Shown: positions 15,038 to 24,137 of the stretch, in pieces
How the letters are laid out: each line of letters begins with the position of its first letter
Position numbering within the stretch: the first letter of the stretch is position 1
Source of the DNA: Pedobacter frigoris
GTDB lineage: Bacteria; Bacteroidota; Bacteroidia; Sphingobacteriales; Sphingobacteriaceae
Length of the DNA stretch: 64,000 nt
Direction: 5' to 3'
Assembly: GCF_005116445.1 (NCBI RefSeq)
Contig: NZ_SWBQ01000008.1
Location: 1 to 64,000 of the forward strand
Made by a program: the position numbers and the translations under genes
Notes under the pieces: model-generated
The model's database searches: none
What the model was told of the DNA's origin: nothing
The model's input: the letters and a program-made list of their open reading frames with translations, nothing else

Positions 15038-17854
15038 ATGCCTAAAGACACCTCCATACGCTCAGTACTGATTATCGGATCTGGACCCATTATTATTGGT
15101 CAGGCCTGTGAATTTGATTATTCAGGATCGCAAGCAGCCTTATCTCTAAAAGAAGAGGGAATTGAAGTTTCCATAATTAACTCAAATCCTGCAACAATTA
15201 TGACCGACAAGGTGATTGGCGATCATGTTTATCTATGGCCTTTAACTGTAGATTCAATCGAGCAGATTTTGCAAGAACGTAAAATAGATGCCGTATTGCC
15301 TACTATGGGTGGACAAACAGCATTGAACCTATGTATCGAAGCATCTGAACGGGGGATCTGGGATAAATACGGAGTTAAAGTAATCGGTGTAGACGTTGCT
15401 GCAATAGAGAAAACGGAAAACCGTGAAGCGTTCCGCCAGTTAATGGTTGATATAGGTGTGGGTGTTGCTACTTCAAAAATTGCAAACTCTTTCCTTGAAG
15501 GTAAAGAAGCTGCTCAGGAAATTGGTTATCCATTGGTTATCCGCCCATCTTATACACTAGGTGGATTTGGTGGCGGTTTCGTACACAAGAAAGAAGAGTT
15601 TGACCAGGCTTTAAAACGCGGGCTTGAGGCTTCTCCGACCCACGAGGTTTTGGTAGAGCAAGCAGTGTTGGGTTGGAAAGAATACGAGCTGGAGTTGTTG
15701 AGAGACAGTAATGACAATGTGATCATCATCTGCTCTATTGAAAACTTCGATCCAATGGGTATACATACCGGTGATTCTATCACTGTGGCACCTGCGATGA
15801 CATTATCTGACCGTTGTTATCAGGATATGCGTAACCAGGCGATCAAAATGATGCGTGCGATTGGGAACTTCGCTGGTGGTTGCAATGTACAGTTCTCTGT
15901 AAACCCGGATAACGATGAGATCATCGCGATCGAGATCAACCCAAGGGTTTCCCGTTCATCGGCCCTGGCGAGTAAAGCTACTGGCTATCCAATTGCTAAA
16001 ATAGCGGCTAAACTGGCTATCGGTTACAACCTGGATGAACTGGAAAATCAAATCACAAAAACTACATCTGCATATTTTGAACCTACACTTGATTACGTTA
16101 TCGTAAAAGTTCCCCGCTGGAACTTCGATAAATTTAAAGGAGCAAATACAGAACTGGGCTTGCAGATGAAATCTGTAGGTGAGGTAATGGCCATCGGACG
16201 TACTTTTATAGAAGCCATACAGAAGGCTTGCCAGAGTTTGGAAATCGGCAGAGCGGGTTTGGGCGCTGATGGTAAACATAACCGCAGTATTGAAGAGATC
16301 ATGCACGGTCTTGAACATCCAAGCTGGAATCGTTTATTCCTGATCAAAGATGCCATGAGTATGGGCGTTCCATTGGAATCAATCCGTAAAGTTACGCGTA
16401 TCGATAAATGGTTCCTATCACAAATACAGGAATTGGTTCAGCTGGAAACAGAATTGAAACGTTACTCCCTAAATAATATCCCTAAAGATTTCTTCTTCAC
16501 GCTGAAGCAAAAAGGCTTCTCTGACATTCAGATTTCTTATCTGCTTGGAAATGTAACAGAAGACGAGGTTTATGAGCGTAGAAAGTCATTAGGAATCAGA
16601 CGTGTTTATAAGATGGTGGATACCTGTGCTGCGGAGTTTGCTGCACAAACACCTTACTACTATTCCACTTTCGAAGAAGAGAATGAATCGCATCCTTCAG
16701 ATAAAAAGAAAGTGATTGTGCTTGGTTCTGGTCCTAACCGTATCGGTCAGGGTATAGAATTTGACTACTCTTGTGTACACGGATTGCTGGCTGCTAAAGA
16801 AACAGGATTTGAGGCGATCATGATCAACTGTAACCCTGAGACTGTATCTACAGATTTCAATATGGCTGATAAATTATACTTCGAGCCTGTATTCTGGGAA
16901 CATGTACGTGAGATCATAGAGCTGGAAAATCCGGTTGGAGTAATTGTTCAGCTTGGCGGACAAACGGCGCTTAAAATGGCTGAAAAGCTTCATGAGAACG
17001 GAATTAAGATCATTGGTACATCATATAACGATATGGATGTGGCAGAGGACAGGGGACGTTTCTCTGACCTGTTAAAAGAACTGGAGATTCCTTATCCTAA
17101 ATATGGTGTCGCAGAAAATGCAGAAGAAGCAATTGGTGTAGCAAATGAAGTAGGTTATCCGGTGCTTGTCAGACCAAGTTATGTACTGGGCGGACAAGGC
17201 ATGAGTATCGTCATTAACGATGAAGATCTGGAGAAAGCAGTTGTGAAATTACTGGGAGATTTGCCTGGTAACCGCGTACTGATTGACCACTTCCTGGATA
17301 GGGCCGAAGAAACTGAATCTGATTCGATTTGTGATGGTGAAGATGTACATATCGTCGGGCTAATGGAGCACATCGAACCTGCAGGTATCCACTCAGGAGA
17401 CTCAAGTGCTGTATTGCCACCGTTCAGTTTGTCTGAAAAGGTAATGAACGACATGGAGACTTACTCTAAGAAAATAGCCAGGGCATTAAATGTAATTGGA
17501 TTATTGAACATCCAGTTTGCAGTTAAAGATGAGAAAGTATATGTAATCGAGGCCAATCCAAGGGCATCAAGGACAGTTCCTTTCATTGCTAAGGCTTATG
17601 ATGTTCCTTACATTAACATTGCTGCCAAAGTAATGCTGGGTGTAAACAAGTTGAAAGACTTCACCATCGAGCGTAAACTGGTAGGTTATGCGATTAAGGA
17701 GCCTGTATTCTCTTTCTATAAATTCCCTGAGGTAACTAAAGAGCTGGGGCCGGAAATGAAGTCGACAGGTGAGGCCATCAGATTTATTAAAGACACTGAA
17801 GACCCTTACTTTAGGAAGCTGATCAAAGACAAATCAATGTATTTATCTAAATAA
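15038..17854 (+). CDS. carB: Carbamoyl-phosphate synthase large subunit, without allosteric domain
   Basis: Makes carbamoyl phosphate from bicarbonate, ATP and ammonia for arginine and pyrimidines. 938 residues, against about 1070 in E. coli. First ATP-grasp half: VLIIGSGPIIIGQACEFDYSG, PTMGGQTALNL, PSYTLGGFGGGF, EINPRVSRSSALASKATG. Oligomerisation region, then second half: VLGSGPNRIGQGIEFDYSC, VQLGGQTALKMA, PSYVLGGQGMSIV, EANPRASRTVPF. The protein stops about 15-20 residues after KSTGEAIRFIKD, so the C-terminal MGS-like domain that binds UMP, IMP or ornithine in E. coli is absent. This looks natural: the stop is followed at once by a terminator and the end is not a frameshift. No carA is nearby. 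Confidence 0.96.
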   Translation: MPKDTSIRSVLIIGSGPIIIGQACEFDYSGSQAALSLKEEGIEVSIINSNPATIMTDKVIGDHVYLWPLTVDSIEQILQERKIDAVLPTMGGQTALNLCIEASERGIWDKYGVKVIGVDVAAIEKTENREAFRQLMVDIGVGVATSKIANSFLEGKEAAQEIGYPLVIRPSYTLGGFGGGFVHKKEEFDQALKRGLEASPTHEVLVEQAVLGWKEYELELLRDSNDNVIIICSIENFDPMGIHTGDSITVAPAMTLSDRCYQDMRNQAIKMMRAIGNFAGGCNVQFSVNPDNDEIIAIEINPRVSRSSALASKATGYPIAKIAAKLAIGYNLDELENQITKTTSAYFEPTLDYVIVKVPRWNFDKFKGANTELGLQMKSVGEVMAIGRTFIEAIQKACQSLEIGRAGLGADGKHNRSIEEIMHGLEHPSWNRLFLIKDAMSMGVPLESIRKVTRIDKWFLSQIQELVQLETELKRYSLNNIPKDFFFTLKQKGFSDIQISYLLGNVTEDEVYERRKSLGIRRVYKMVDTCAAEFAAQTPYYYSTFEEENESHPSDKKKVIVLGSGPNRIGQGIEFDYSCVHGLLAAKETGFEAIMINCNPETVSTDFNMADKLYFEPVFWEHVREIIELENPVGVIVQLGGQTALKMAEKLHENGIKIIGTSYNDMDVAEDRGRFSDLLKELEIPYPKYGVAENAEEAIGVANEVGYPVLVRPSYVLGGQGMSIVINDEDLEKAVVKLLGDLPGNRVLIDHFLDRAEETESDSICDGEDVHIVGLMEHIEPAGIHSGDSSAVLPPFSLSEKVMNDMETYSKKIARALNVIGLLNIQFAVKDEKVYVIEANPRASRTVPFIAKAYDVPYINIAAKVMLGVNKLKDFTIERKLVGYAIKEPVFSFYKFPEVTKELGPEMKSTGEAIRFIKDTEDPYFRKLIKDKSMYLSK

Positions 17855-17858
17855 TATA

Positions 17859-17884
17859 AAGTCCCGAAAGGGACTTTTTTATTT
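17859..17884. terminator. Bidirectional terminator, carB / DUF3137
   Basis: AAGTCCC-GAAA-GGGACTT with a T run on the plus strand, in the 29-bp gap between convergent genes; A residues on the other side give only a weak T tail for the minus strand. Confidence 0.82.
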
Positions 17885-18849
17885 TACTGCTTTCCCCAGA
17901 TCCGGGTATTTAGGTCAAGCTCCTCAACGATTCCATACATAAATCGAATCACATCGAGGTCTGCATTGAGCGACTCTTGATCAAGAAGTGTTTTGAACTG
18001 CGGGGGTTCAAAGTAATCTTTGTTCAGGGGAAAGGCGATGTACATATACGTGTCTATGAAAGAAACTGAGATGGTATACTTGCTTTTGTTTTCCAGCTCA
18101 CACAGTCGCTCCATCATAGCAGGAGTAAGGATATAGCGTGCTTCTACCTGGTCGGTAGAATAGGTGACAAAGCAGTTGTTAAAATCAGGGTTTTCCAATT
18201 TTACGAGTTCTCTGCTGTTTGATGAAAAAACGGGGATGTTATTGGAGATCCATGTTCCGATTGAACTGCCGAAGTCCTTTGGTCTAATTACAGTAACACC
18301 ATTAAAATGTTTATTGAAATCAGCGCAAAAAATGATGCCTTTAAAGATCTGATGCCATTCTGTTCTTTTTCCATTCTTGGTTTGAGTCTCAGTTTTGTAT
18401 TCCGCATGTACCTCAGAAAAACCAAATCTCGTTTTCCCTGCTGAGCCAAGAATTTGATCCTGACTTGAATACCTGTCAGGCTCTTGGCTAAACAATTGAG
18501 ACGAAACAAAATTACCTTCAGAAAGGCCTGTCTGGTAATCAATTTCTAAAGATTGGTCTATAGATTTTAAGGCAACAGCTATAACTTTCTGTTTAAACCC
18601 ATGTCTGTATTCAGAAAACATTTGGCTGCCCTTGTTGAGTTTTACAAATCCAAAGATAAGTGACGCCAATCCTGGGATCGCCCCTACAAGAAACAGATCG
18701 GCCAGAAAAAATCCTAAGACGAAAAATAGTATGCCAGCTCCGATAAATATAAAGCTATTGATTTTTAGATCAGCTACAGCTTTACGCTGTTTTTCAAGTT
18801 CGTCTAACGTGCTGGTCAGTACATTGCTGCCTGATGTATCCTCTGTCAT
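17884..18849 (-). CDS. DUF3137 domain membrane protein
   Basis: 321 residues. N-terminal coiled part (LDELEKQRKAVADLK), then two adjacent membrane helices (about 29-70, IGAGILFFVLGFFLADLFLV and a second), then a large cytoplasmic domain with FKGIIFCADFNKHFNGVTVI and VEARYILTPAMMERLCELE, typical of DUF3137. No enzymatic motif is evident. It is often encoded next to LemA, as here: its ATG overlaps the lemA stop by 1 bp. Function unknown. Confidence 0.82.
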   Translation of the reverse strand: MTEDTSGSNVLTSTLDELEKQRKAVADLKINSFIFIGAGILFFVLGFFLADLFLVGAIPGLASLIFGFVKLNKGSQMFSEYRHGFKQKVIAVALKSIDQSLEIDYQTGLSEGNFVSSQLFSQEPDRYSSQDQILGSAGKTRFGFSEVHAEYKTETQTKNGKRTEWHQIFKGIIFCADFNKHFNGVTVIRPKDFGSSIGTWISNNIPVFSSNSRELVKLENPDFNNCFVTYSTDQVEARYILTPAMMERLCELENKSKYTISVSFIDTYMYIAFPLNKDYFEPPQFKTLLDQESLNADLDVIRFMYGIVEELDLNTRIWGKQ

Positions 18850-19406
18850 TAACTATTAAAAAGGTCTTTAGCACTGATGTTCTTCCTTTCTTCTTCTGTA
18901 TTCTCAAGTACGGAGATCTGCTGATAGTTAAGCATTCCTGCAAACATACTTCCTGGGAACATCATAATGGCATTGTTGTAATCGGTGACTGCGGCGTTAT
19001 ATGTTCTTCTGGCTGCGGCAATCTGCTCTTCACTTTCAGTCCACGTAGACTGCAGGTTAAGGAAATTTTGATTGGCCTTTAAGTCGGGGTAGTTTTCGAC
19101 ATTAACCATGATCCCTCTTACGCTCGAACTTAATTGTCTGTCTATATCTAATTTTTGCTCAGTGCTTAGATTGCTGTTGCCTGCCTGGGCGCGGAGTTCA
19201 ACGACTTTCGTCAATAGATCCCCTTCGTATTGCATGTATTGTTTAACCGTCTCTACCAGGTTAGGCAGCAGGTCAAATCGTTTTTTTAACATGACATCTA
19301 TTGCGGAAAAAGCGTTGGTTACCTGGTTCTTTTTTCCGATAAGTGAATTGTACATTCCTATTCCAATGATCAGGAATACAATTATGATTATGGCTGCTAC
19401 TATCAT
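18849..19406 (-). CDS. lemA: LemA family protein
   Basis: 185 residues, one N-terminal membrane helix (about 3-20, IIIIVFLIIGIGMY) followed by a helical-bundle domain: NSLIGKKNQVTNAFSAIDVMLKKR, DLLPNLVETVKQYM, ENYPDLKANQNFL and ARRTYNAAVTDYNNAIMMFPG, all LemA signatures. Role in bacteria is poorly known; it is linked to membrane stress in some. First gene of a two-gene unit with the DUF3137 gene. Confidence 0.93.
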   Translation of the reverse strand: MIVAAIIIIVFLIIGIGMYNSLIGKKNQVTNAFSAIDVMLKKRFDLLPNLVETVKQYMQYEGDLLTKVVELRAQAGNSNLSTEQKLDIDRQLSSSVRGIMVNVENYPDLKANQNFLNLQSTWTESEEQIAAARRTYNAAVTDYNNAIMMFPGSMFAGMLNYQQISVLENTEEERKNISAKDLFNS

Positions 19407-19504
19407 TTTTGGTAATTAAGAGGTTATCAGTTTTTAAATATATAAAATTCAGGATTAAAAACTCTTTGATCAGCGTAGTTAAAGATTGTTACAATGACAG
19501 AAAA

Positions 19505-19534
19505 AAGAAACCCTGTTCCGGAGAGAACAGGGTT
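19505..19534 (-). terminator. Distal minus-strand terminator upstream of lemA
   Basis: Stem AACCCTGTTC / GAACAGGGTT (19509-19518 / 19525-19534). On the minus strand it is followed by TTCTTTTTT. It lies about 100 nt before lemA and is the second of two terminators in tandem. Confidence 0.72.
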
Positions 19535-19604
19535 TTATCAATCAATATTAAAAAGGAGAACCTTCTTAACAATTCAAAATTACAATTCTTTTATCGTTTA
19601 AAAC

Positions 19605-19638
19605 AAAAAAATCCTCGTTACCTTACGATAACGAGGAT
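19605..19638 (-). terminator. Strong minus-strand terminator
   Basis: Stem ATCCTCGTTA / TAACGAGGAT (19611-19620 / 19629-19638), 8-nt loop, followed on the minus strand by seven T. It lies 220 nt after the radA stop. Confidence 0.85.
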
Positions 19639-19860
19639 AATCATCCCTATTGTTTTGTTATCATGCATAAGCATCATAACGCAATGATATATTCAATAAG
19701 CAAGCCATATTTTTAAATTTAATGTAATTATCTGTTATACAACTATTTGTATCATATTTTGGTTCTGCTAATCTTTTATTCCCGGGAAATAATATCCACA
19801 AAATGTAGAAATTTATAGCAAAATTACCCATTGATTTGAGCATTTGTTGCCTCAGTTAAA
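19639..19860 (-). ncRNA. Candidate small transcript between radA and its downstream terminator
   Basis: On the minus strand an exact -7 box TAATTTTG (plus 19826-19819) lies just after the radA stop and a strong terminator ends the region at 19605, giving a possible RNA of about 210 nt. It holds short ORFs, for example a 15-codon one (MACLLNISLRYDAYA, plus 19716-19669 approximately) and a 60-codon one containing it; neither looks like a known protein. It may be a small RNA, a microprotein mRNA, or simply a long radA 3' untranslated region. Confidence 0.35.
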
Positions 19861-21237
19861 TTATCCAAACAGTATTGAGAACACATCTTCAATCTTGCTT
19901 ACAGCAGTCAGTTCAATTTTATATTTATCTGTGATCAGCCCTTTCATGTTATAGTTCGAAATGAAAATCCTGTCAAACCCTAGTTTTTCAGCTTCAGTTA
20001 TTCTTTGTTCGATCCTGTTCACCGCTCTTATTTCTCCTGAAAGTCCAACCTCAGCAGCGAAACAGATCTTTGAAGAGATAGCAATGTCCTCATGCGAGGA
20101 AATTATGGCTACCAGAATAGCAAGGTCTATGGCGGGATCTTCTACTTTAATTCCGCCGGCAATATTGAGAAAAACATCGCGGGTGCTAAGCCTGAACCCA
20201 CACCTTTTTTCAAGAACAGCGAGGAGCATATTCATTCGTTTGGTGTCAAAGCCATTTGCTGACCTCTGAGGCGTTCCGTAGGCAGCGGTGCTAACCAATG
20301 CCTGGGTTTCTATCAGCATCGGTCTCGCGCCCTCTAAAGTGGCTGAAATTGCTATGCCGCTGAGTTCCTCATTCCGCTGGGACAATAGAATTTCTGATGG
20401 ATTAGATACCTGCCTTAATCCATTACCGTGCATCGCATAGATTCCCAATTCAGCGGCAGCTCCAAAACGATTCTTTATTGACCGTAAAATTCGGTAAACA
20501 TGGTGCCTATCGCCTTCAAATTGTAAAACAGTATCTACCATATGCTCCAGGATCTTTGGGCCTGCGATAGTTCCGTCTTTTGTGATGTGCCCGATTAAAA
20601 ATACCGGGGTATCTGTTTCTTTCGCAAATCTTAGCAGTTCTGAAGTACACTCCCTCACCTGAGAAACACTGCCAGGAGTAGAGTCAATGTGGGCAGAGTG
20701 CAATGTCTGTATCGAGTCTACCACCAAAATATCCGGTTCAAGTAGCTCTATTTGTTTGAATATGTTTTGCGTGGATGTTTCTGTAAGGATATAACAATCT
20801 GCTTTCGGGCTGGAGGTTATCCTTTCAGCACGCATCTTAATCTGTTGTTCGCTTTCTTCTCCGGATATGTACAGGATCTTTTTCCCGGAAATATTTAGCG
20901 CGAGCTGAAGCATCAAAGTTGATTTTCCTATACCCGGTTCTCCACCTATTAAGATTACAGAGCCAGCAACAAGTCCGCCGCCCAGTACCCTGTCCAGTTC
21001 TTGATCACCGGTAAGTATCCTTTCTTCTGTTATAGAAAGGATTTCTTCAACTTTTGCCGGTTTGCTCATTCTTTGGCTACCTGCGGTTGTCTTCCAGGAA
21101 GGAACTTTAGTTGTTGCTTTTTCAATAATTTCTTCAACGAACGTATTCCATTCATTACAAGAGGGACATTTACCGAGCCATTTTGCAGATTCATAACCGC
21201 AGCTCTGACAGAAATATGCTGATTTAGTTTTAGCCAA
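19861..21237 (-). CDS. radA: DNA repair protein RadA (Sms)
   Basis: RecA-like ATPase that promotes branch migration in recombination. 458 residues. N-terminal zinc finger CQSCGYESAKWLGKCPSC (residues 9-26), Walker A GGEPGIGKST, the RadA motif KNRFG (SIKNRFGAAAELG), then a Lon-protease-like C-terminal domain (RMNMLLAVLEKRCGFRLS... LAILVAIISS). The start is TTG at 21237, which gives the expected MAKTKSAYFC N-terminus. Monocistronic by appearance. Confidence 0.96.
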   Translation of the reverse strand: MAKTKSAYFCQSCGYESAKWLGKCPSCNEWNTFVEEIIEKATTKVPSWKTTAGSQRMSKPAKVEEILSITEERILTGDQELDRVLGGGLVAGSVILIGGEPGIGKSTLMLQLALNISGKKILYISGEESEQQIKMRAERITSSPKADCYILTETSTQNIFKQIELLEPDILVVDSIQTLHSAHIDSTPGSVSQVRECTSELLRFAKETDTPVFLIGHITKDGTIAGPKILEHMVDTVLQFEGDRHHVYRILRSIKNRFGAAAELGIYAMHGNGLRQVSNPSEILLSQRNEELSGIAISATLEGARPMLIETQALVSTAAYGTPQRSANGFDTKRMNMLLAVLEKRCGFRLSTRDVFLNIAGGIKVEDPAIDLAILVAIISSHEDIAISSKICFAAEVGLSGEIRAVNRIEQRITEAEKLGFDRIFISNYNMKGLITDKYKIELTAVSKIEDVFSILFG

Positions 21238-21400
21238 TTGATTTACGATTTTAGATTTACGAGTGACGATTTTCAGTACAGTGCCTATTCGTCAATTGTC
21301 AATCGCAAGGTCGGAATTTTAATCTAATGTTTTAGATTTAGGGGATAAGATTTTCAACAACGATGGGTTCGTAATCCGTAGTGAAATACCTCCAATAAAA
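21238..21400. other. Intergenic region with ATTTACGA-type repeats
   Basis: No gene. The part next to radA has reiterated units of the form GATTTACGA / GATTTTAGATTTACGAG, similar to the arms of the palindrome at 21401-21441. These look like extragenic repeat remnants. Confidence 0.4.
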
Positions 21401-21441
21401 ACGAGTTACGATTTAAGCAATTTGCTTAAATCGTAACTCGT
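21401..21441 (-). terminator. 41-nt perfect palindrome after rng
   Basis: Arms of 20 bp (21401-21420 and 21422-21441) are perfectly complementary around a single base. On the minus strand, 16 nt after the rng stop, it is followed by TTTTTATT, so it can end rng transcription. Its sequence shares ACGA(G)TTACGATTT words with the neighbouring repeats, so it may also be a REP-like element. Confidence 0.75.
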
Positions 21442-21457
21442 GAATCTATAATCGTAA

Positions 21458-23008
21458 TTATAATTTGATTTCTTCGTCCTTTGCAGAAAGGAAATGAAAT
21501 TCAGTCAGGTTGTATGATGAAACCGATCTGATCTTTATCCTTTGTCCGAATTTAAAGAACCATTTCCATTGTAAGGAAATAAAACCTTTTTTAATAAAGG
21601 CTTCGATGTAAGGGTGTACACAAAGCGTAATGTTTTTTTCGTTTTGCTCTTGCAAAATATAGGTAAGGTTATTTTCAATGTCATCCATCAAAACAATACT
21701 TGCCTTAATCTCTCCTGTACCATCGCAGGTCGGACATTTTTCACTGGTAACGATGTTCATCTCAGGTCTTACACGCTGACGTGTAATCTGAACGAGCCCA
21801 AATTTACTTGGAGGAAGAATGGTGTGTTTTGCACGGTCCAGCAACATCAGATCTTTCAGATGATCAAAAAGCATCTTACGGTTTACAGGCTTGTGCATAT
21901 CAATGAAATCAATCACAACAATGCCGCCCATATCTCTCAGACGCAGTTGTCTTGCAATTTCTTTTGCCGCCTCTTTATTGACCTGTAAGGCATTTTCTTC
22001 CTGATTCTCTTTACTTGCAGTTCTGTTTCCACTATTTACGTCGATGACGTGAAGTGCTTCAGTATGCTCAACAACAAGATAGGCGCCTCCTGCCAGGTTA
22101 ACAGTTTTACCAAAGGAATTTTTGATCTGCTTCTCTATGCCGAAATGCTCAAAGATTGGTTCTTTATGTTTGTACAGCTTTACAATCTTTTCCATTTCAG
22201 GAGAGATCTCGTGTACATATGAGCGGATATCCTCGAAGAGGTTAGTGTCATTTACATAAACATTCGTAAAATCAGTACTTAAAATATCTCTTATCAGGGT
22301 AGATGTACGATCCATTTCACCCCAGACACGCTTAGACGGTTCTGCCTCAGGCAGCTTTTTAATGAAGTTTTCCCATTTAGCAACAGAGTCTAACAAGTCT
22401 TTCTGAAGCTCAGCAACACCCTTCCCCTCAGAAACAGTTCTGATGATTACTCCAAAATTCTTTGGTTTAATACTTTCAATAATCTTTTTTAAGCGATTAC
22501 GTTCCGTATTGCTTTTAATCTTTTTGGATATAGAGATTACGTTGGAAAAGGGAACCAGTACAATGTACCTTCCTGCGATTGATAAGTCTGAACTTAAACG
22601 CGGACCTTTAGTCGATATTGGTTCTTTGGCGATCTGAACAGGTAAAACTAGATTTTTACTTACTACCTCAGAAATTTTTCCCGCTTTGTTAATGTCTCCT
22701 TCCAACTTGAAGTTATCCAATAAAGTGCCATTAACAGAGCCGTTACGCTTGATTTTAGTTAGCTTTATTAAAGACTGGACTTGAGGACCAAGATCAAAGT
22801 AATGGAGGAACGCATCCTTCTCATAACCAACATCTACAAACGCAGCATTTAGACCTGGCATAATTTTCTTAATGCGGCCTAAATAAATATCGCCAACGGC
22901 GTAGTTGTTATTGATCTGTTCTTTATGAAGTTCTACAAGGTGCTTGTCTTCAACTAAAGCTATGGTTACTCCCAATGGAGAGGAATCTATAATTAGTTCT
23001 TTTACCAA
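21458..23008 (-). CDS. rng: Ribonuclease G / E family endoribonuclease
   Basis: 516 residues, single-strand RNA endonuclease for rRNA and mRNA processing. N-terminal S1 domain with GDIYLGRIKKIMPGLNAAFVDVGYEKDAFLHY, then the RNase H-like and DNase I-like catalytic part with the Mg-binding DVNSG (ALHVIDVNSGNRTAS) and GGIVVIDFIDM, and a zinc-link motif CPTCDGTG. No long C-terminal degradosome tail, so RNase G rather than E. TTG start at 23008 gives the family N-terminus MVKELIIDSS. It lies after the 29-codon COX24-type gene. Confidence 0.95.
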   Translation of the reverse strand: MVKELIIDSSPLGVTIALVEDKHLVELHKEQINNNYAVGDIYLGRIKKIMPGLNAAFVDVGYEKDAFLHYFDLGPQVQSLIKLTKIKRNGSVNGTLLDNFKLEGDINKAGKISEVVSKNLVLPVQIAKEPISTKGPRLSSDLSIAGRYIVLVPFSNVISISKKIKSNTERNRLKKIIESIKPKNFGVIIRTVSEGKGVAELQKDLLDSVAKWENFIKKLPEAEPSKRVWGEMDRTSTLIRDILSTDFTNVYVNDTNLFEDIRSYVHEISPEMEKIVKLYKHKEPIFEHFGIEKQIKNSFGKTVNLAGGAYLVVEHTEALHVIDVNSGNRTASKENQEENALQVNKEAAKEIARQLRLRDMGGIVVIDFIDMHKPVNRKMLFDHLKDLMLLDRAKHTILPPSKFGLVQITRQRVRPEMNIVTSEKCPTCDGTGEIKASIVLMDDIENNLTYILQEQNEKNITLCVHPYIEAFIKKGFISLQWKWFFKFGQRIKIRSVSSYNLTEFHFLSAKDEEIKL

Positions 23009-23054
23009 AAGCTACAGATTTTAAGGCTTTACAGCCTTATTAACACATGGACAA

Positions 23055-23114
23055 TAAAAAAAAACTATGCAATCAACAATTAAGGCTACGATCAGATCCT
23101 AGCCTTAATTGTTG
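23055..23114 (-). terminator. Terminator after the COX24-type gene
   Basis: 14-bp perfect stem CAACAATTAAGGCT / AGCCTTAATTGTTG (23073-23086 / 23101-23114), 14-nt loop; on the minus strand a T run begins 9 nt later (plus 23063-23055). Confidence 0.65.
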
Positions 23115-23132
23115 TGCATCACATTAAGAAAA

Positions 23133-23222
23133 CTATTTTTTCTTATGTCTGTTTTTTCTTAAACGTTTTTTGCGTTTGTGGGTAGCCATTTTATGTCTTT
23201 TTCTTTTTTTACCGCTTGGCAT
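23133..23222 (-). CDS. 29-residue highly basic protein, AURKAIP1/COX24 (mS38-like) domain
   Basis: ATG at 23222, TAG at 23133-23135. The product starts MPSGKKRKRHKMATHKRKKR and is almost only Lys, Arg and His. It matches the short COX24_C/DUF1713 family that is conserved in Bacteroidota and related to the mitochondrial ribosomal protein mS38, so it is probably a small ribosome-associated protein. It is too short for most ORF callers. It lies between the TPR/HU genes and rng, with its own terminator. Confidence 0.85.
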   Translation of the reverse strand: MPSGKKRKRHKMATHKRKKRLRKNRHKKK

Positions 23223-23258
23223 AGTTTTAAAATTTAAATATTTTTATAAATCTGTTTA

Positions 23259-24131
23259 TTAATTTTTACTTTTTAGCTCTACTACTTTGTCATCTATAAA
23301 TTTAGATAATGTAGCGTTAGCTGCTAGCTTTTTACTGTTCACATAAGCTTCAATAGCCTCAGTATTTTTGCCTAAGTTTTCATAAGCCGTACCCAGATAG
23401 AAATAAGCATCCGGAGTAGGCTTAATCGCGATGATGTCTTTAAAACGAATGATCGCTTTATCAAATTGACCCGATTTAATCGCAAATGTGCCTAAGCTCA
23501 TGTTGGCTTTTAAATTTTTCGGATCCTTTTTCACAACATCCATCAACATAGCAATACCCTGCATTGGCATTCCCATTCCATTAACTATGGTAATTCCCAG
23601 ACCCGTTTTAGCATCGTTACTGGTAGAGTCTATTTTCACCGCATTGCTAAAAGCAGTATTTGCTTTTTGTAATAATGCAGGCTGCATTAAACTATCTCTT
23701 GTATTGTCAAATGCCTTTAAAAAACGTTCTCCAGTGATTAACCAATTGTTTAATGTCTGTTCCTTGTTCGCTACAATTTCCAGGTATAAAGCACTTGGAA
23801 TAGTTTGTTCAACATCATCCCACTTCTGAGCAAGTAGTTTGGCGGTAGCGGTCTTTTCATCTTCCGCAGCCCCTTTATACTTGTTTTCAAGCGAGGTAAT
23901 TTCTGCGGCAAGACTGGCATTCATCGTATTCTTTGCCGAAGTAGAAACTTCATCCAGATTAATTGGCTCTGGAGCAGCAGCTGATGATGACATTTGTCCG
24001 CCTGCAGGAACTTTACTGGTTTCCTCTTTTGGTTTTACTAAACCTTTAATATCACGAGTAAACAAAAACGCAATAAGCACAGCTATTGCACTTACGATGA
24101 TTAATTGTTTAGATCGGATACTGTTTAGCAT
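23259..24131 (-). CDS. TPR-repeat membrane-anchored protein
   Basis: 290 residues. One N-terminal membrane helix (about 8-25, QLIIVSAIAVLIAFLF), a low-complexity linker, and at least three TPR-like units in the C-terminal half, e.g. AKTGLGITIVNGMGMPMQGIAMLMDVVKKDP, LKANMSLGTFAIKSGQFDKAIIRFKDI and DAYFYLGTAYENLGKNTEAIEAYVNSKKL. Probably a scaffold facing the periplasm. It starts 6 nt after the HU stop and so is in one unit with it. Partner unknown. Confidence 0.82.
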   Translation of the reverse strand: MLNSIRSKQLIIVSAIAVLIAFLFTRDIKGLVKPKEETSKVPAGGQMSSSAAAPEPINLDEVSTSAKNTMNASLAAEITSLENKYKGAAEDEKTATAKLLAQKWDDVEQTIPSALYLEIVANKEQTLNNWLITGERFLKAFDNTRDSLMQPALLQKANTAFSNAVKIDSTSNDAKTGLGITIVNGMGMPMQGIAMLMDVVKKDPKNLKANMSLGTFAIKSGQFDKAIIRFKDIIAIKPTPDAYFYLGTAYENLGKNTEAIEAYVNSKKLAANATLSKFIDDKVVELKSKN

Positions 24132-24137
24132 AATCGA

